Virus record (IMG/VR): IMGVR_UViG_3300033985_000112 | Coordinates: 1-39,598 of that record | Source: a virus | Reading direction: 5' to 3' (one strand) | DNA: 39,598 bases | Part shown: one piece after another, positions 31,111 to 39,188 of the stretch | Numbering within the stretch: position 1 is the stretch's first letter | Layout of the letters: each line of letters starts with the position of its first letter | The notes under the pieces: model-generated | What the model was told of the DNA's origin: nothing | What the model saw: only the letters and a program-made list of their open reading frames with translations | Databases searched by the model: none | Translations under genes and position numbers: made by a program

Positions 31111-31743
31111 ATGATGCAAAGAAAGTTTATTTTTAAGGACAGCAGTATGGAACTACAGCTGCCGGTAACACCTCCCTCATTTACGGTAGAACACGGGATA
31201 AACATAGAAACTATAAACATTCACACCATTGGCGATGTAAATATAGCCGGATATAGCACTCTAGCAACATTAAAGATTGAATGCCTGTTTCCGGCACAAT
31301 CTTATTCTTTTGCTTTGGCAAGCCAAGAACCTTATTCATACGTAGAAGTTTTTAAAAAATGGTGCAGCGAGCGAGTTGTTGTACGTTTTATTGTGTCAGA
31401 CACACCTGTTAATTTACCCGTTTTAGTACAATCAATCACCTATTCCGAGCAAGACGGGACAAATGATGTCTACGCTACCATCACCTTGCGTGAATACCGG
31501 GAATTAAGAGCAGTTAAGGTAGAAAAAACGGGAAGCGGCAATAAATCAAGGCCATCGGAGGGATCCAAGTCAATACCGGCCAGCTATACCATTAAAAAAG
31601 GAGATACATTAAGCTCGATATGTCGCAAATTTTACGGGGATGCTTCACTATATCCAAAGCTTGCTGCTGCCAACGGCATTAAAAATCCCAACCTGATTTA
31701 TGCAGGTCGCACCATTAAGCTGCCAAGCAAGAGCCAGCTATAG
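31111..31743 (+). CDS. LysM baseplate protein (XkdP-like)
   Basis: 210 residues, ATG at 31111 (or 31114). An N-terminal domain (FTVEHGINIETINIHTIGDV, YVEVFKKWCSERVVVRFIVS) is followed by a C-terminal LysM (SYTIKKGDTLSSICRKFYGD, NGIKNPNLIYAGRTIKLP). XkdP-type proteins join tube and baseplate hub. Confidence 0.88.
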   Translation: MMQRKFIFKDSSMELQLPVTPPSFTVEHGINIETINIHTIGDVNIAGYSTLATLKIECLFPAQSYSFALASQEPYSYVEVFKKWCSERVVVRFIVSDTPVNLPVLVQSITYSEQDGTNDVYATITLREYRELRAVKVEKTGSGNKSRPSEGSKSIPASYTIKKGDTLSSICRKFYGDASLYPKLAAANGIKNPNLIYAGRTIKLPSKSQL

Positions 31744-31756
31744 GGGAGGTGTAGGC

Positions 31757-32812
31757 TTGCTAAAGCTGTTACTAAAGAATAATGACGGGACTTTTGATAT
31801 CAGCCAGTTAGTGACACAGATAACATGGTCGGGGGACATTCAGCAGTGCGCCAGGATATTAAATTTCAGCTTGATATCTTCCCCAGTGGATAAACTGATA
31901 CCGGTTATAAAATGTGGCCTGGGGAATGCAGTAACGTTAATGCTAGATAACCGGACCTTGTTTGAGGGCTTTGTATTTGAGCGGCAAAAGAGCACAACCA
32001 GCAGCACTATAGACATTACTTGCTTTGATAGAGGGATTTATCTTAAACGTAATAAAAAATCTTATAAGTTTGTCAATCTGACACCGGAGGCAATTGTTAA
32101 AAGAGTTTGTTTGGATTTTGGAATTGAAACCGGGGAGATAGCGGCTACAGGCATTAAGCTGAGCCGGAATTTTTTAGGGTCAACGTTATATGACATTATT
32201 CAGACAGCCTATACCTTGGCGTCAACTGAAACCAAGAAGAAATATTATGTTACATTTAAAGGTTCCAAACTATATGTCTTAGAAAAGAAAGTTACCGACG
32301 AAACCCTTGTAATTGAGGGCGGTTCCAATTTGATTGATGCGACCATTTCAGAAAGCATATCAAATATGGTTAACCAGGTTGCTATTTATGATAAAAACGA
32401 TAAGCTGATTACGACAGTAAAAAATGAAGAATATATAAAGCTTTATGGTTTAATGCAGGATTACATCAAACAAACAAACGGAATCAATGCAAAATCAAAA
32501 GCGCAGGAGCTCTTGGATGATAATGGAGAACAGCAGAAAATCACTATCAATAATTTAGGAAATGTGGCTAATGTGGCCGGAGGAACCGTAGTGGTGAGGG
32601 AGCCATACACGGGACTTTACGGCTTATTTTATATCGACAGTGATGTTCATACCTGGAAGAACGGCATTTATCTCAACAAATTGGTGATTAACTTTAAGAA
32701 CATTATGGATGAAAAGGAAGTTGGAGAATTGCCAAATAAAACAGGGACAAAAACAGCAGGTTCTTCGACGAGCGGGACCTGGTCATATATCAATAAGCCC
32801 GGAGGCGGTTAG
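31757..32812 (+). CDS. Baseplate hub protein (XkdQ-like)
   Basis: 351 residues. TTG at 31757 chosen for the GGGGAGGTG site 6 bp upstream. LVTQITWSGDIQQCARILNF, TIDITCFDRGIYLKRNKKSY and TVVVREPYTGLYGLFYIDSD are XkdQ features (gp27-like hub). C-terminal Gly/Ser/Thr tail. Confidence 0.88.
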   Translation: MLKLLLKNNDGTFDISQLVTQITWSGDIQQCARILNFSLISSPVDKLIPVIKCGLGNAVTLMLDNRTLFEGFVFERQKSTTSSTIDITCFDRGIYLKRNKKSYKFVNLTPEAIVKRVCLDFGIETGEIAATGIKLSRNFLGSTLYDIIQTAYTLASTETKKKYYVTFKGSKLYVLEKKVTDETLVIEGGSNLIDATISESISNMVNQVAIYDKNDKLITTVKNEEYIKLYGLMQDYIKQTNGINAKSKAQELLDDNGEQQKITINNLGNVANVAGGTVVVREPYTGLYGLFYIDSDVHTWKNGIYLNKLVINFKNIMDEKEVGELPNKTGTKTAGSSTSGTWSYINKPGGG

Positions 32813-32814
32813 AA

Positions 32815-33072
32815 ATGGAAGGGAATCCGTATACAGACCTGATAAAAGCTATTCGTGAAGATGTTAAAGCGCAGACGCCTGTTGTGTATAGATTTGGCAC
32901 TGTGGTTAGCGAGAACCCGCTAAAAATAGAAACGAGCGGCACAGTTCAGGAAAGTTTTGATTTATTGAGGAGCAATACTGTAGTGGATTTGAAAAAAGGT
33001 GACAGCGTATTGCTACTACCTATCGAAGACCAGCAAAGGTTCATTATTCTGTGCAAGGTGGTGAGCATATGA
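32815..33072 (+). CDS. Baseplate protein, DUF2577 (XkdR-like)
   Basis: 85 residues. The start MEGNPYTDLIKAIREDVKA and the OB-like VVYRFGTVVSENPLKIETSG with VVDLKKGDSVLLLPIEDQQR fit DUF2577. Part of the central baseplate spike region. Confidence 0.8.
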   Translation: MEGNPYTDLIKAIREDVKAQTPVVYRFGTVVSENPLKIETSGTVQESFDLLRSNTVVDLKKGDSVLLLPIEDQQRFIILCKVVSI

Positions 33073-33485
33073 GTTTGTTTCCAATGATTCAACCGGAGGC
33101 AGTCGAAACAGAAACTTCTCTTCCACTTTACAAAGAGACTGACTGGGATTTTGAACGCAACATTCCGATATACAAGAACGGTTCACCATCTATAGTTACT
33201 GGATTGCGGGCCGTTTTGGTTTGGGCTTGGAAAGCTCTGCATGTGGAACGATATCGGTATGAAATCTACACCTGGGACTATGGCAATGAGATAGAGTCTT
33301 TAATAGGAAAGCCGTATACTGACGAGTTAAAAAAGGCTGAGGCAATCCGTTATGTCAAAGAATGCCTGTTGATTAATCCCTATATTACGGATGTTACAGA
33401 TATATCTGTCACCTTTACAGAAGATAAGATAAGCATTCAGTGCAAAATTATAACCGTGTATGGGGAGGCGAGTTTAAATGTTTGA
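33069..33485 (+). CDS. Baseplate protein, DUF2634 (XkdS-like, gp25-like)
   Basis: 138 residues, ATG overlapping the previous stop. LYKETDWDFERNIPIYKNGS, ALHVERYRYEIYTWDYGNEI and ITDVTDISVTF match XkdS. These gp25-like proteins link sheath and baseplate wedges. Confidence 0.88.
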   Translation: MSLFPMIQPEAVETETSLPLYKETDWDFERNIPIYKNGSPSIVTGLRAVLVWAWKALHVERYRYEIYTWDYGNEIESLIGKPYTDELKKAEAIRYVKECLLINPYITDVTDISVTFTEDKISIQCKIITVYGEASLNV

Positions 33486-34530
33486 GGATATAACACCTGA
33501 GAGTATAAAAGCAGAAATATTGAAAGAAATAAGTTTGGCCGATACCAGAGAGGGCAGCTACACTAATGATTTAGTCAGTGCTGTTGCGTTGGAGTTATGG
33601 AAATTTTACAACAGTCTGAATGCTCTAATACCTATTGTTTATGTTGATGAAACGTCTGGTGAATATATCGATAAGAGAGCGGCTTACTATGGCATAATTC
33701 GCAAGCCTGGCACCAAAGCTACAACAATACTGACTTTCACAGGCACAGACGGGACGGTCATTCCAAAAGACACGGTTTTTCTGACTGCCGACGGGCTTCA
33801 ATTCGTAACTACAGAAACGGCTACGATTGCAAATGGCACGGCCAGTGTAACGGCTAGCGCTGCAGAAGTAGGAGAGGTTTATAACGTTCCGGCAGGGACA
33901 ATTACACAACAAATTATAAGCATCTCCGGCCTTTCGACAGTAACTAATACAGCAGCTATCGGCGGTACAGATCCTGAGAGTGATGCAAGCTTGGTAGCAC
34001 GTCTTTATAACTATCTCCAAAAACCAGCCAGCAGCGGGAATATATATCATTATGAGCAATGGGCATTAGAGGTTGATGGGGTAGGTGCTGTAAAGGTTGT
34101 GCCGCTCTGGAATGGACCTGGCACGGTAAAAGTTATAATCGCTGGTCCGGATAAAGGTCCCGTAGATGCCGCGGTAGTTGCAAATTGCGCTGAACATATT
34201 GAGTCATGTCGTCCTATCGGTGCTACTGTAACTGTAGTTAGCGCCCAGAGTTTACCAATTGATGTATCCGCAACCGTAGAATTGGAAAGCACAACTACAA
34301 AGGATATTGTCCAAGAGGCTTTTACAGAACGTCTGGCTGAATACCTGCGGAATATCGCCTTTGACAAGTATGAAGTCGTATACAACAGGATCGCATATAT
34401 GCTGCTGGATATTGATGGAGTTATTGACTATAGCTCTTTAACTGTAAACGGAGGAACGGCCAATATTACAATCGGTGCTGACCAGGTGCCTGTAGCCGGA
34501 ACGGTGGTGATTAATATTGCCTCTAATTGA
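33478..34530 (+). CDS. Baseplate J-like protein (XkdT-like)
   Basis: 350 residues, overlapping the previous gene by 8 bp with a GGGGAGG site. DTREGSYTNDLVSAVALELW, YVDETSGEYIDKRAAYYGII, ATTILTFTGTDGTVIPKDTV and GGTDPESDASLVARLYNYLQ are the baseplate J/gp47 signature. It forms baseplate wedges. Confidence 0.93.
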   Translation: MFEDITPESIKAEILKEISLADTREGSYTNDLVSAVALELWKFYNSLNALIPIVYVDETSGEYIDKRAAYYGIIRKPGTKATTILTFTGTDGTVIPKDTVFLTADGLQFVTTETATIANGTASVTASAAEVGEVYNVPAGTITQQIISISGLSTVTNTAAIGGTDPESDASLVARLYNYLQKPASSGNIYHYEQWALEVDGVGAVKVVPLWNGPGTVKVIIAGPDKGPVDAAVVANCAEHIESCRPIGATVTVVSAQSLPIDVSATVELESTTTKDIVQEAFTERLAEYLRNIAFDKYEVVYNRIAYMLLDIDGVIDYSSLTVNGGTANITIGADQVPVAGTVVINIASN

Positions 34531-35053
34531 TTTATTGACTCCGAACTATAAAGAAAGCCCAGAGGTAGTAGAAATTCAGGGGGCGTTTGATACTCAAGTA
34601 GAGGCAATAAGAGCCGCAAAAGAGGACCTTTTTGCTCAGCTCGATGTTATGACGGCCACCTGGGGGCTAATCCTCTGGGAAAAAGCATATGGAATCGAAA
34701 CCGATTTGTCCAAGCCTTATGATTACCGGCGAACAAGAGTATTAAGCAAGATGCGCGGGCAGGGTTCAGTTACTAAAGCGATGATTCAGAACATAGCAGA
34801 GAGCTTTTCAAATGGCCAAGTGGATGTAATTGAATATCCGAGCGAGTATCGGTTCGAAATAAAGTTTACCGGCACCATCGGTATACCGCCAAATATGGAG
34901 GACCTAACGGCCGCCATAGAAGAGATTAAACCGGCGCATCTGGCATATTCATATGTGATTCTGTACCGCACCCATGCACAGTTGGCTCAGTATACACATG
35001 CTCAGCTGGCAGCATATACACATAAACAGCTTAGAGAGGAGGTCCTTGTATAA
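34517..35053 (+). CDS. YmfQ/XkdU-like baseplate-tail protein (DUF2313)
   Basis: 178 residues, TTG overlapping the previous gene. LLTPNYKESPEVVEIQGAFD, WEKAYGIETDLSKPYDYRRT and RVLSKMRGQGSVTKAMIQNI fit DUF2313. The C-terminus has three copies of THAQLAxYTH-like heptapeptides (THAQLAQ, THAQLAA, THKQLRE), probably the fibre attachment end. Confidence 0.85.
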   Translation: MPLIDLLTPNYKESPEVVEIQGAFDTQVEAIRAAKEDLFAQLDVMTATWGLILWEKAYGIETDLSKPYDYRRTRVLSKMRGQGSVTKAMIQNIAESFSNGQVDVIEYPSEYRFEIKFTGTIGIPPNMEDLTAAIEEIKPAHLAYSYVILYRTHAQLAQYTHAQLAAYTHKQLREEVLV

Positions 35054-36867
35054 TGCCAGACTTTACAACTAATTATAACCTGGAAAAAGCTACGGAGAAT
35101 GAGTATTATGAAGTCGCATTGCACGGTCGGAATATGGATAAGATCGATGCCGCTTTGAAAGCTAATGCTGATGCCATAGCCACAAAAGAAACCCCCGCCG
35201 GTGCCCAGGCCAAAGCAGATGCGGCGGAAGGTAATGCAAAGAATTTTGCAAGCAGTCTAATTGGAACTTTGAGCTCCCTACTCACCACTGCAAAAAATAA
35301 TATAGTGGCTGCAATCAATGAAATAAAAAATAGTCTTGATGCACATCAGGCCGATTATGTGAAGCAAATTGGTTATGCAGTAGCAACAGGTTCGGAGAAT
35401 ACTTATTCTATAACTCTCAATCCTGCCCCATCTTCATTAATTGAAGGACTTTGTGTTGCAGTAACAATAAACGTTGATAACACTGGAGCAAGTACGTTAA
35501 ATGTGAATGGACTTGGTGCAAAACCAATTAAAAAACCAAATGGTAATGACGTTAGTGCAGGTAATCTAAAAGCTGGTTCAATATATACGCTTCGTTATAA
35601 TGGCACAAATTTTATATTACAGGGTGAAGGGGGGTCGGGAACCGCTCAACCCGCAGATGTATTGAGTGGTAAGACTTTTACAAATGACATCGGAGAACAG
35701 ATTGGAACAATGACCAATAACGGTGTAAAAACCATAACTCCATCCAACGTAGACCAGGCGTTGAACGGATTCTACGCAAGTGGAAGTAAAGTTGCGGCTG
35801 TGACATTTGATGCGAGTAAAGTTTTAACGGGAACTACTATAGCAGGGACAGCGGGCACAATGCCCAACAGAGGTGCAGTTGTAATAACACCCAGTACGGC
35901 CAATCAGGCTATTGCTGCTGGTTATCATAATGGAAGTGGGTATGTAGTTGGAGACCCGGATTTAATCCCTGCTAATATTGTGTTCGGGAAAAATATCTTT
36001 GGTGTATCTGGGAGTTATGACAAAATTTTTAACAGTACTGAAGCTGGTTTACTGTGGGCATTAGGATTGCCAGTTCTTCCAACTGGGGTTACTCCTATTA
36101 CGGGCAGATATAGAATTATAACGGGTACCGGTAGTTATATGTATGCACCTGCTGGGAAAACGTGGATTGTAATGAACCCTGCTACTGGTACATATCGAGT
36201 TCAGGAGGGTAGCTCATACTATATTACGACCGCCGGTATAATTTTCCAGGTTTTTGTAGTAACAGAAAATAGAACAGATGCACGAACTGCAGGTATTTTA
36301 CTACCTGCAAATATAGAAGTATTAGTATATGAAATAGATTGTCCAAGTATAGTTTTAGGTTCGTATGGTACAACTTCTGTTTATGATTTAGGAACAAACA
36401 AAGCTTTAGGTTTATTGGCAGTAGGAACTAATTCCACGTCTGGAAGCAGTTTGATGTTAGGGGGGAATTATGGTTATAATCTAGTGTATAAGAAGAATTA
36501 CACTAATATATATGTTAATCCTGAGAAGCTCATACCATGTTTACCACTTACAGGTCAAACGCGTGGTGACCGCCTTTTTGTTATAGCACTTATAGTTCCT
36601 AGTGATTGGAATATAACGGCTAACATATATAGCATAGGTGCAAAAGCTACTATAACTTTAGGAACAGTTCCAACGGGAAAAACATGGGTGTGCGCTTTTA
36701 CGATTAGTGATGGTATACAGATTCTGTTAAATGACATAAATATGAATATCAGTATTCCTTGTAGTGGTGTATTCATATCATCAGGAGTAACCATTAAGAT
36801 ATATAATAACAATACTAATTCCACGTCGTTTGGGTTTACTAAATTAGAATTACCTGAAATTTCTTAA
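35053..36867 (+). CDS. Tail fibre protein
   Basis: 604 residues, start overlapping the previous stop with GAGAGGAGG upstream. N-terminal attachment (DFTTNYNLEKATENEYYEVA, NMDKIDAALKANADAIA), trimeric coiled coil (60-115), a beta domain (SSLIEGLCVAVTINVDNTGA), repeats around DIGEQIGTMTNNG and GTTIAGTAGTMPNRG, and an uncharacterised C-terminal receptor-binding part (330-604). From about 36000 on the DNA is AT-richer than upstream, which suggests exchange of the fibre tip. Confidence 0.88.
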   Translation: MPDFTTNYNLEKATENEYYEVALHGRNMDKIDAALKANADAIATKETPAGAQAKADAAEGNAKNFASSLIGTLSSLLTTAKNNIVAAINEIKNSLDAHQADYVKQIGYAVATGSENTYSITLNPAPSSLIEGLCVAVTINVDNTGASTLNVNGLGAKPIKKPNGNDVSAGNLKAGSIYTLRYNGTNFILQGEGGSGTAQPADVLSGKTFTNDIGEQIGTMTNNGVKTITPSNVDQALNGFYASGSKVAAVTFDASKVLTGTTIAGTAGTMPNRGAVVITPSTANQAIAAGYHNGSGYVVGDPDLIPANIVFGKNIFGVSGSYDKIFNSTEAGLLWALGLPVLPTGVTPITGRYRIITGTGSYMYAPAGKTWIVMNPATGTYRVQEGSSYYITTAGIIFQVFVVTENRTDARTAGILLPANIEVLVYEIDCPSIVLGSYGTTSVYDLGTNKALGLLAVGTNSTSGSSLMLGGNYGYNLVYKKNYTNIYVNPEKLIPCLPLTGQTRGDRLFVIALIVPSDWNITANIYSIGAKATITLGTVPTGKTWVCAFTISDGIQILLNDINMNISIPCSGVFISSGVTIKIYNNNTNSTSFGFTKLELPEIS

Positions 36868-36878
36868 GGAGGGATATT

Positions 36879-37220
36879 ATGCGTCTTTGTCGTCTAATGT
36901 TTTTAAAGGCAACAGGAAAATTAATTGTAAAAATAAGTTATAGCGATAATATAGGAATACCTTCAATAGATGAAGATATAGAGATGGTCGTAGCAAATAA
37001 TAGGCTTGCTACTGCAGATATAATAGCATTTGATGTAACAGAAAATGAAACAAATTTCAATGATGTATATAATGCAGTAGATATATTACTACGTGATGGG
37101 AATTTTATATATAAAGATGTTCAAGAAATGCCAATACCTGAAGAAACAGTTGTTAATCAGCTTAATGAGAAAATGGATTTACTTATTCAGATGCAGCTTG
37201 AAAGGGAGGACATCATATGA
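36879..37220 (+). CDS. Protein downstream of fibre, unknown
   Basis: 113 residues, ATG with AAGGAGGG upstream. Beta-like first half (LIVKISYSDNIGIPSIDEDI), C-terminal helix (VVNQLNEKMDLLIQMQLERE). It occupies the place of XkdW or a fibre chaperone. Overlaps the next start. Confidence 0.6.
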   Translation: MRLCRLMFLKATGKLIVKISYSDNIGIPSIDEDIEMVVANNRLATADIIAFDVTENETNFNDVYNAVDILLRDGNFIYKDVQEMPIPEETVVNQLNEKMDLLIQMQLEREDII

Positions 37221-37336
37221 TTTTAGAAAGCTATGTTCAAGCATTATTGAAATTGATTGAGGCAAGGAAAATAACTACAGCAGATATAAAAAATGAAGAA
37301 TATAAAGCAGAAATTGAACGAAGGTTAGCTTCATAG
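37217..37336 (+). CDS. XkdX-like small protein
   Basis: 39 residues, ATG with GGGAGG upstream. LESYVQALLKLIEARKITTA then DIKNEEYKAEIERRL fits the very short XkdX family that ends PBSX-type tail operons. Function unknown. Confidence 0.6.
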   Translation: MILESYVQALLKLIEARKITTADIKNEEYKAEIERRLAS

Positions 37337-37356
37337 TAGACTTATTCTGCGCAACA

Positions 37357-37377
37357 ACGCCGGAAGGCGTATTTTTT
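37357..37377 (+). terminator. Intrinsic terminator after tail genes
   Basis: ACGCC GGAA GGCGT followed by ATTTTTT. Confidence 0.75.
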
Positions 37378-37379
37378 AT

Positions 37380-37404
37380 GCCCGGGTGCATAGCTCGGGC
37401 TTTT
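37380..37404 (+). terminator. Second hairpin, tail-lysis boundary
   Basis: GCCCG (37380-37384) pairs with CGGGC (37396-37400), followed by TTTT. Directly after the first terminator and before the lysis genes. Confidence 0.55.
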
Positions 37405-37424
37405 ATGCAGAAAGGAGGAATACA

Positions 37425-37652
37425 ATGCCGGGAGCAGAGCTGGCGCAATACGGCCTTGCGACATTCGCCGTCGCAGGGCTTTTGTATTTCATGGATCGAT
37501 GGATGAAGGCAAAAAGTAACAATGATCTTGCGGAGGTGGTAGAAAACAACACAAAGGCCATGGAGCAGCTCACCACGCTTCTTCAGGTAACATTAGCTAG
37601 GCAAGAGCAAAAAATCGATGAGCTTTTGGAAAGAGCGAGGCGGGGGACGTGA
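37425..37652 (+). CDS. Small membrane protein of the lysis module (BhlA/XhlA-like)
   Basis: 75 residues from the ATG at 37425, with AAAGGAGG upstream. One N-terminal membrane helix (ATFAVAGLLYFM), basic patch, then a coiled coil (NNTKAMEQLTTLLQVTLARQ). This layout fits BhlA/UviB or XhlA-type holin-associated proteins. Overlaps the next start. Confidence 0.65.
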   Translation: MPGAELAQYGLATFAVAGLLYFMDRWMKAKSNNDLAEVVENNTKAMEQLTTLLQVTLARQEQKIDELLERARRGT

Positions 37653-37954
37653 AAAGGAACAAGAAGAGGAAAAAAGGTATGGAGTTTTCCAAGAAAATCT
37701 TCGCAGGTGTGGCTCTTGGAACGGTCATAATCATTGTTTTTTCAATGGTAATAGTGTGGAGGACCGGAGATACATCGCCTTTGGCCTATATTATACCTGG
37801 TATTTTTGCTGAGCTTGCTACAGCAACAGGTTTTTACTACAAAAAGGCTGAGGCTGAAAACAAAATTAAGCTCTCGAAACTTCTTGGGGCCCCGCTGGAT
37901 ACAAGCGAGACCCAGGATGAAAACTCAAATAATGGGGAGGAACACGACCTATGA
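37649..37954 (+). CDS. Holin-like membrane protein
   Basis: 101 residues, GTG at 37649 (GAGGCGGGGG upstream) or 91 from the ATG at 37679. Highly basic N-terminus, membrane helix 1 (IFAGVALGTVIIIVFSMVIV), turn, helix 2 (LAYIIPGIFAELATATGFYY), acidic C-terminus. Position just before the endolysin suggests a role in releasing it. Overlaps the endolysin start by 4 bp. Confidence 0.65.
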   Translation: MKRNKKRKKGMEFSKKIFAGVALGTVIIIVFSMVIVWRTGDTSPLAYIIPGIFAELATATGFYYKKAEAENKIKLSKLLGAPLDTSETQDENSNNGEEHDL

Positions 37955-38832
37955 GTATTAAAGTATTTATCGACCCAGGGCATGGTGGAAGCGACAGGGC
38001 GAATAAAGGCCCTACGGGATATGTAGAGGCTGACGGCGTACTGAAAATATCCTTGCTTCTCGAGAAGGAACTGCTGGCTACTGGCGCATTCACCGTCGGG
38101 ATGAGCAGGCGCATAGATGCGACAGTGGGCCTTTCGGCCCGTGGGAAGGCCGCTGTGAATTTCGGGGCTGAATTGTTTATATCCGAGCACACAAATGCCG
38201 GAAGCAGCGATGCAAGGGGCACAGAGGTATATTACAGCGTGGATATCCCCGGCGATAAGGCCCTGGCGGCCAGTATGAGCAAGGCCGTATCATCGGCACT
38301 TGGGATACCGGACAGAGGCGCCAAAGTCCGAGAGAGTCAAAACTACCATGGGGAGGATTACTACACCGTCATCGACACTGCCCAGGACGGAGGTGTGCCT
38401 CATGTGCTGCTTATCGAAAGTGCATTCCATTCCAATCCCCAGGAGGAAAAACTTCTCAAGAACGAAGTTTATCTGCAAAAGATTGCAAAAGCCCAAGCAA
38501 AGGTGATATGCGACTACTTTGGCGTTTCCAGTACCGGAGTGCTGGATGCTGCCCTGGCTAAACTGTCGCCTGAAATTATTACCACAACGGCTTACTGGAA
38601 GACCAATGCCGTTCCTGGGAAAAAGGTTGATGGAGCCTATATGCAGGCGGTTATCCGGAAATATGTTTCTATGTTCATGAAATGCAATAGTTATGCCGAC
38701 ATGGTTCAGTATCTTGTCACTGCCGGCATAATCAGCGACCCCGCTTACTGGACAACCAATGCTGTTCCAGGGAAGACAGTAGATGGTGGATTTGCACAGA
38801 CCATGCTAATACGCATGGCAAATAAAATTTAA
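37951..38832 (+). CDS. N-acetylmuramoyl-L-alanine amidase (endolysin)
   Basis: 293 residues, ATG with GGGGAGG upstream. Amidase_3 zinc domain with DPGHGG (His11), VEADG (Glu26), SEHTNAG (His80) and LIESAF (catalytic Glu156). It cuts the lactoyl-Ala bond of peptidoglycan. The C-terminal part (200-293) has two imperfect repeats marked by YWKTNAVPGKKVDGAYMQ and YWTTNAVPGKTVDGGFAQ, probably a wall-binding domain. No signal peptide, so it depends on a holin. Base composition is GC-richer than the fibre. Confidence 0.93.
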   Translation: MSIKVFIDPGHGGSDRANKGPTGYVEADGVLKISLLLEKELLATGAFTVGMSRRIDATVGLSARGKAAVNFGAELFISEHTNAGSSDARGTEVYYSVDIPGDKALAASMSKAVSSALGIPDRGAKVRESQNYHGEDYYTVIDTAQDGGVPHVLLIESAFHSNPQEEKLLKNEVYLQKIAKAQAKVICDYFGVSSTGVLDAALAKLSPEIITTTAYWKTNAVPGKKVDGAYMQAVIRKYVSMFMKCNSYADMVQYLVTAGIISDPAYWTTNAVPGKTVDGGFAQTMLIRMANKI

Positions 38833-38846
38833 GTGAGGTGATAAAG

Positions 38847-39041
38847 ATGAATTCCATCAAACAAAAGCTCACATCCCGCAAGTTCTGGGTAGCCGTGGCA
38901 AGTGCGGCTTTTATTATTCTCAGCGAAGGCTTGGGGCTGAACGTGGACAGCGACTTATATTGGAAGATTATAACCTTGGCGCTGGGCTATATCTTCGGCG
39001 AGACTGCGGTGGATATTGCCAGGGCAAATGCACAGGAGTAA
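38847..39041 (+). CDS. Small membrane protein, probable holin
   Basis: 64 residues from the ATG at 38847, with GAGGTGAT upstream. Helix 1 (FWVAVASAAFIILSEGLGL) and helix 2 (LYWKIITLALGYIFGETAV) with short polar ends, the build of small class II-type holins. Last gene of the prophage; a strong terminator follows. Confidence 0.65.
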   Translation: MNSIKQKLTSRKFWVAVASAAFIILSEGLGLNVDSDLYWKIITLALGYIFGETAVDIARANAQE

Positions 39042-39048
39042 AAGACAA

Positions 39049-39076
39049 CCCCCGGTTGAGGCCGGGGGATTTTTTT
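39049..39076 (+). terminator. Strong intrinsic terminator at the right end
   Basis: CCCCCGG TTGAGG CCGGGGG followed by A and seven T. It stops late transcription before attR and the array. In the opposite direction the stem remains but the T-run is poor, so leader-driven array transcripts entering from the right might not stop here. Confidence 0.9.
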
Positions 39077-39167
39077 GCATAAAAAAGCTACTTTATAAAA
39101 GCACAAAAAATAGTAGTATCACTTTACAAAACGGCTAGTATGGTATGCGAACAGATAAAGTGTCGCT
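39077..39167. other. Prophage right arm, non-coding
   Basis: 91 bp between the last terminator and the core. AT-rich, with an inverted CTACT...AGTAG pair near 39087-39116. On the minus strand, in circular phage DNA, its last part would encode the alternative integrase C-terminus. It should contain the attP half-site. No gene seen. Confidence 0.5.
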
Positions 39168-39188
39168 CCTTCGGCACCAGATATGATA
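39168..39188 (+). other. attR core and right half of the split spacer
   Basis: Core CCTTCGGCACCA (39168-39179) followed by GATATGATA, then the next repeat at 39189. Adding these 9 nt to the 29 nt at 1474-1502 rebuilds a 38-nt spacer, inside the 35-41 nt range of all other spacers. Confidence 0.9.

Noticed and set aside
35053-36867. Diversity-generating retroelement acting on the fibre
   Set aside because: No reverse transcriptase gene and no template/variable repeat pair noticed in the window.
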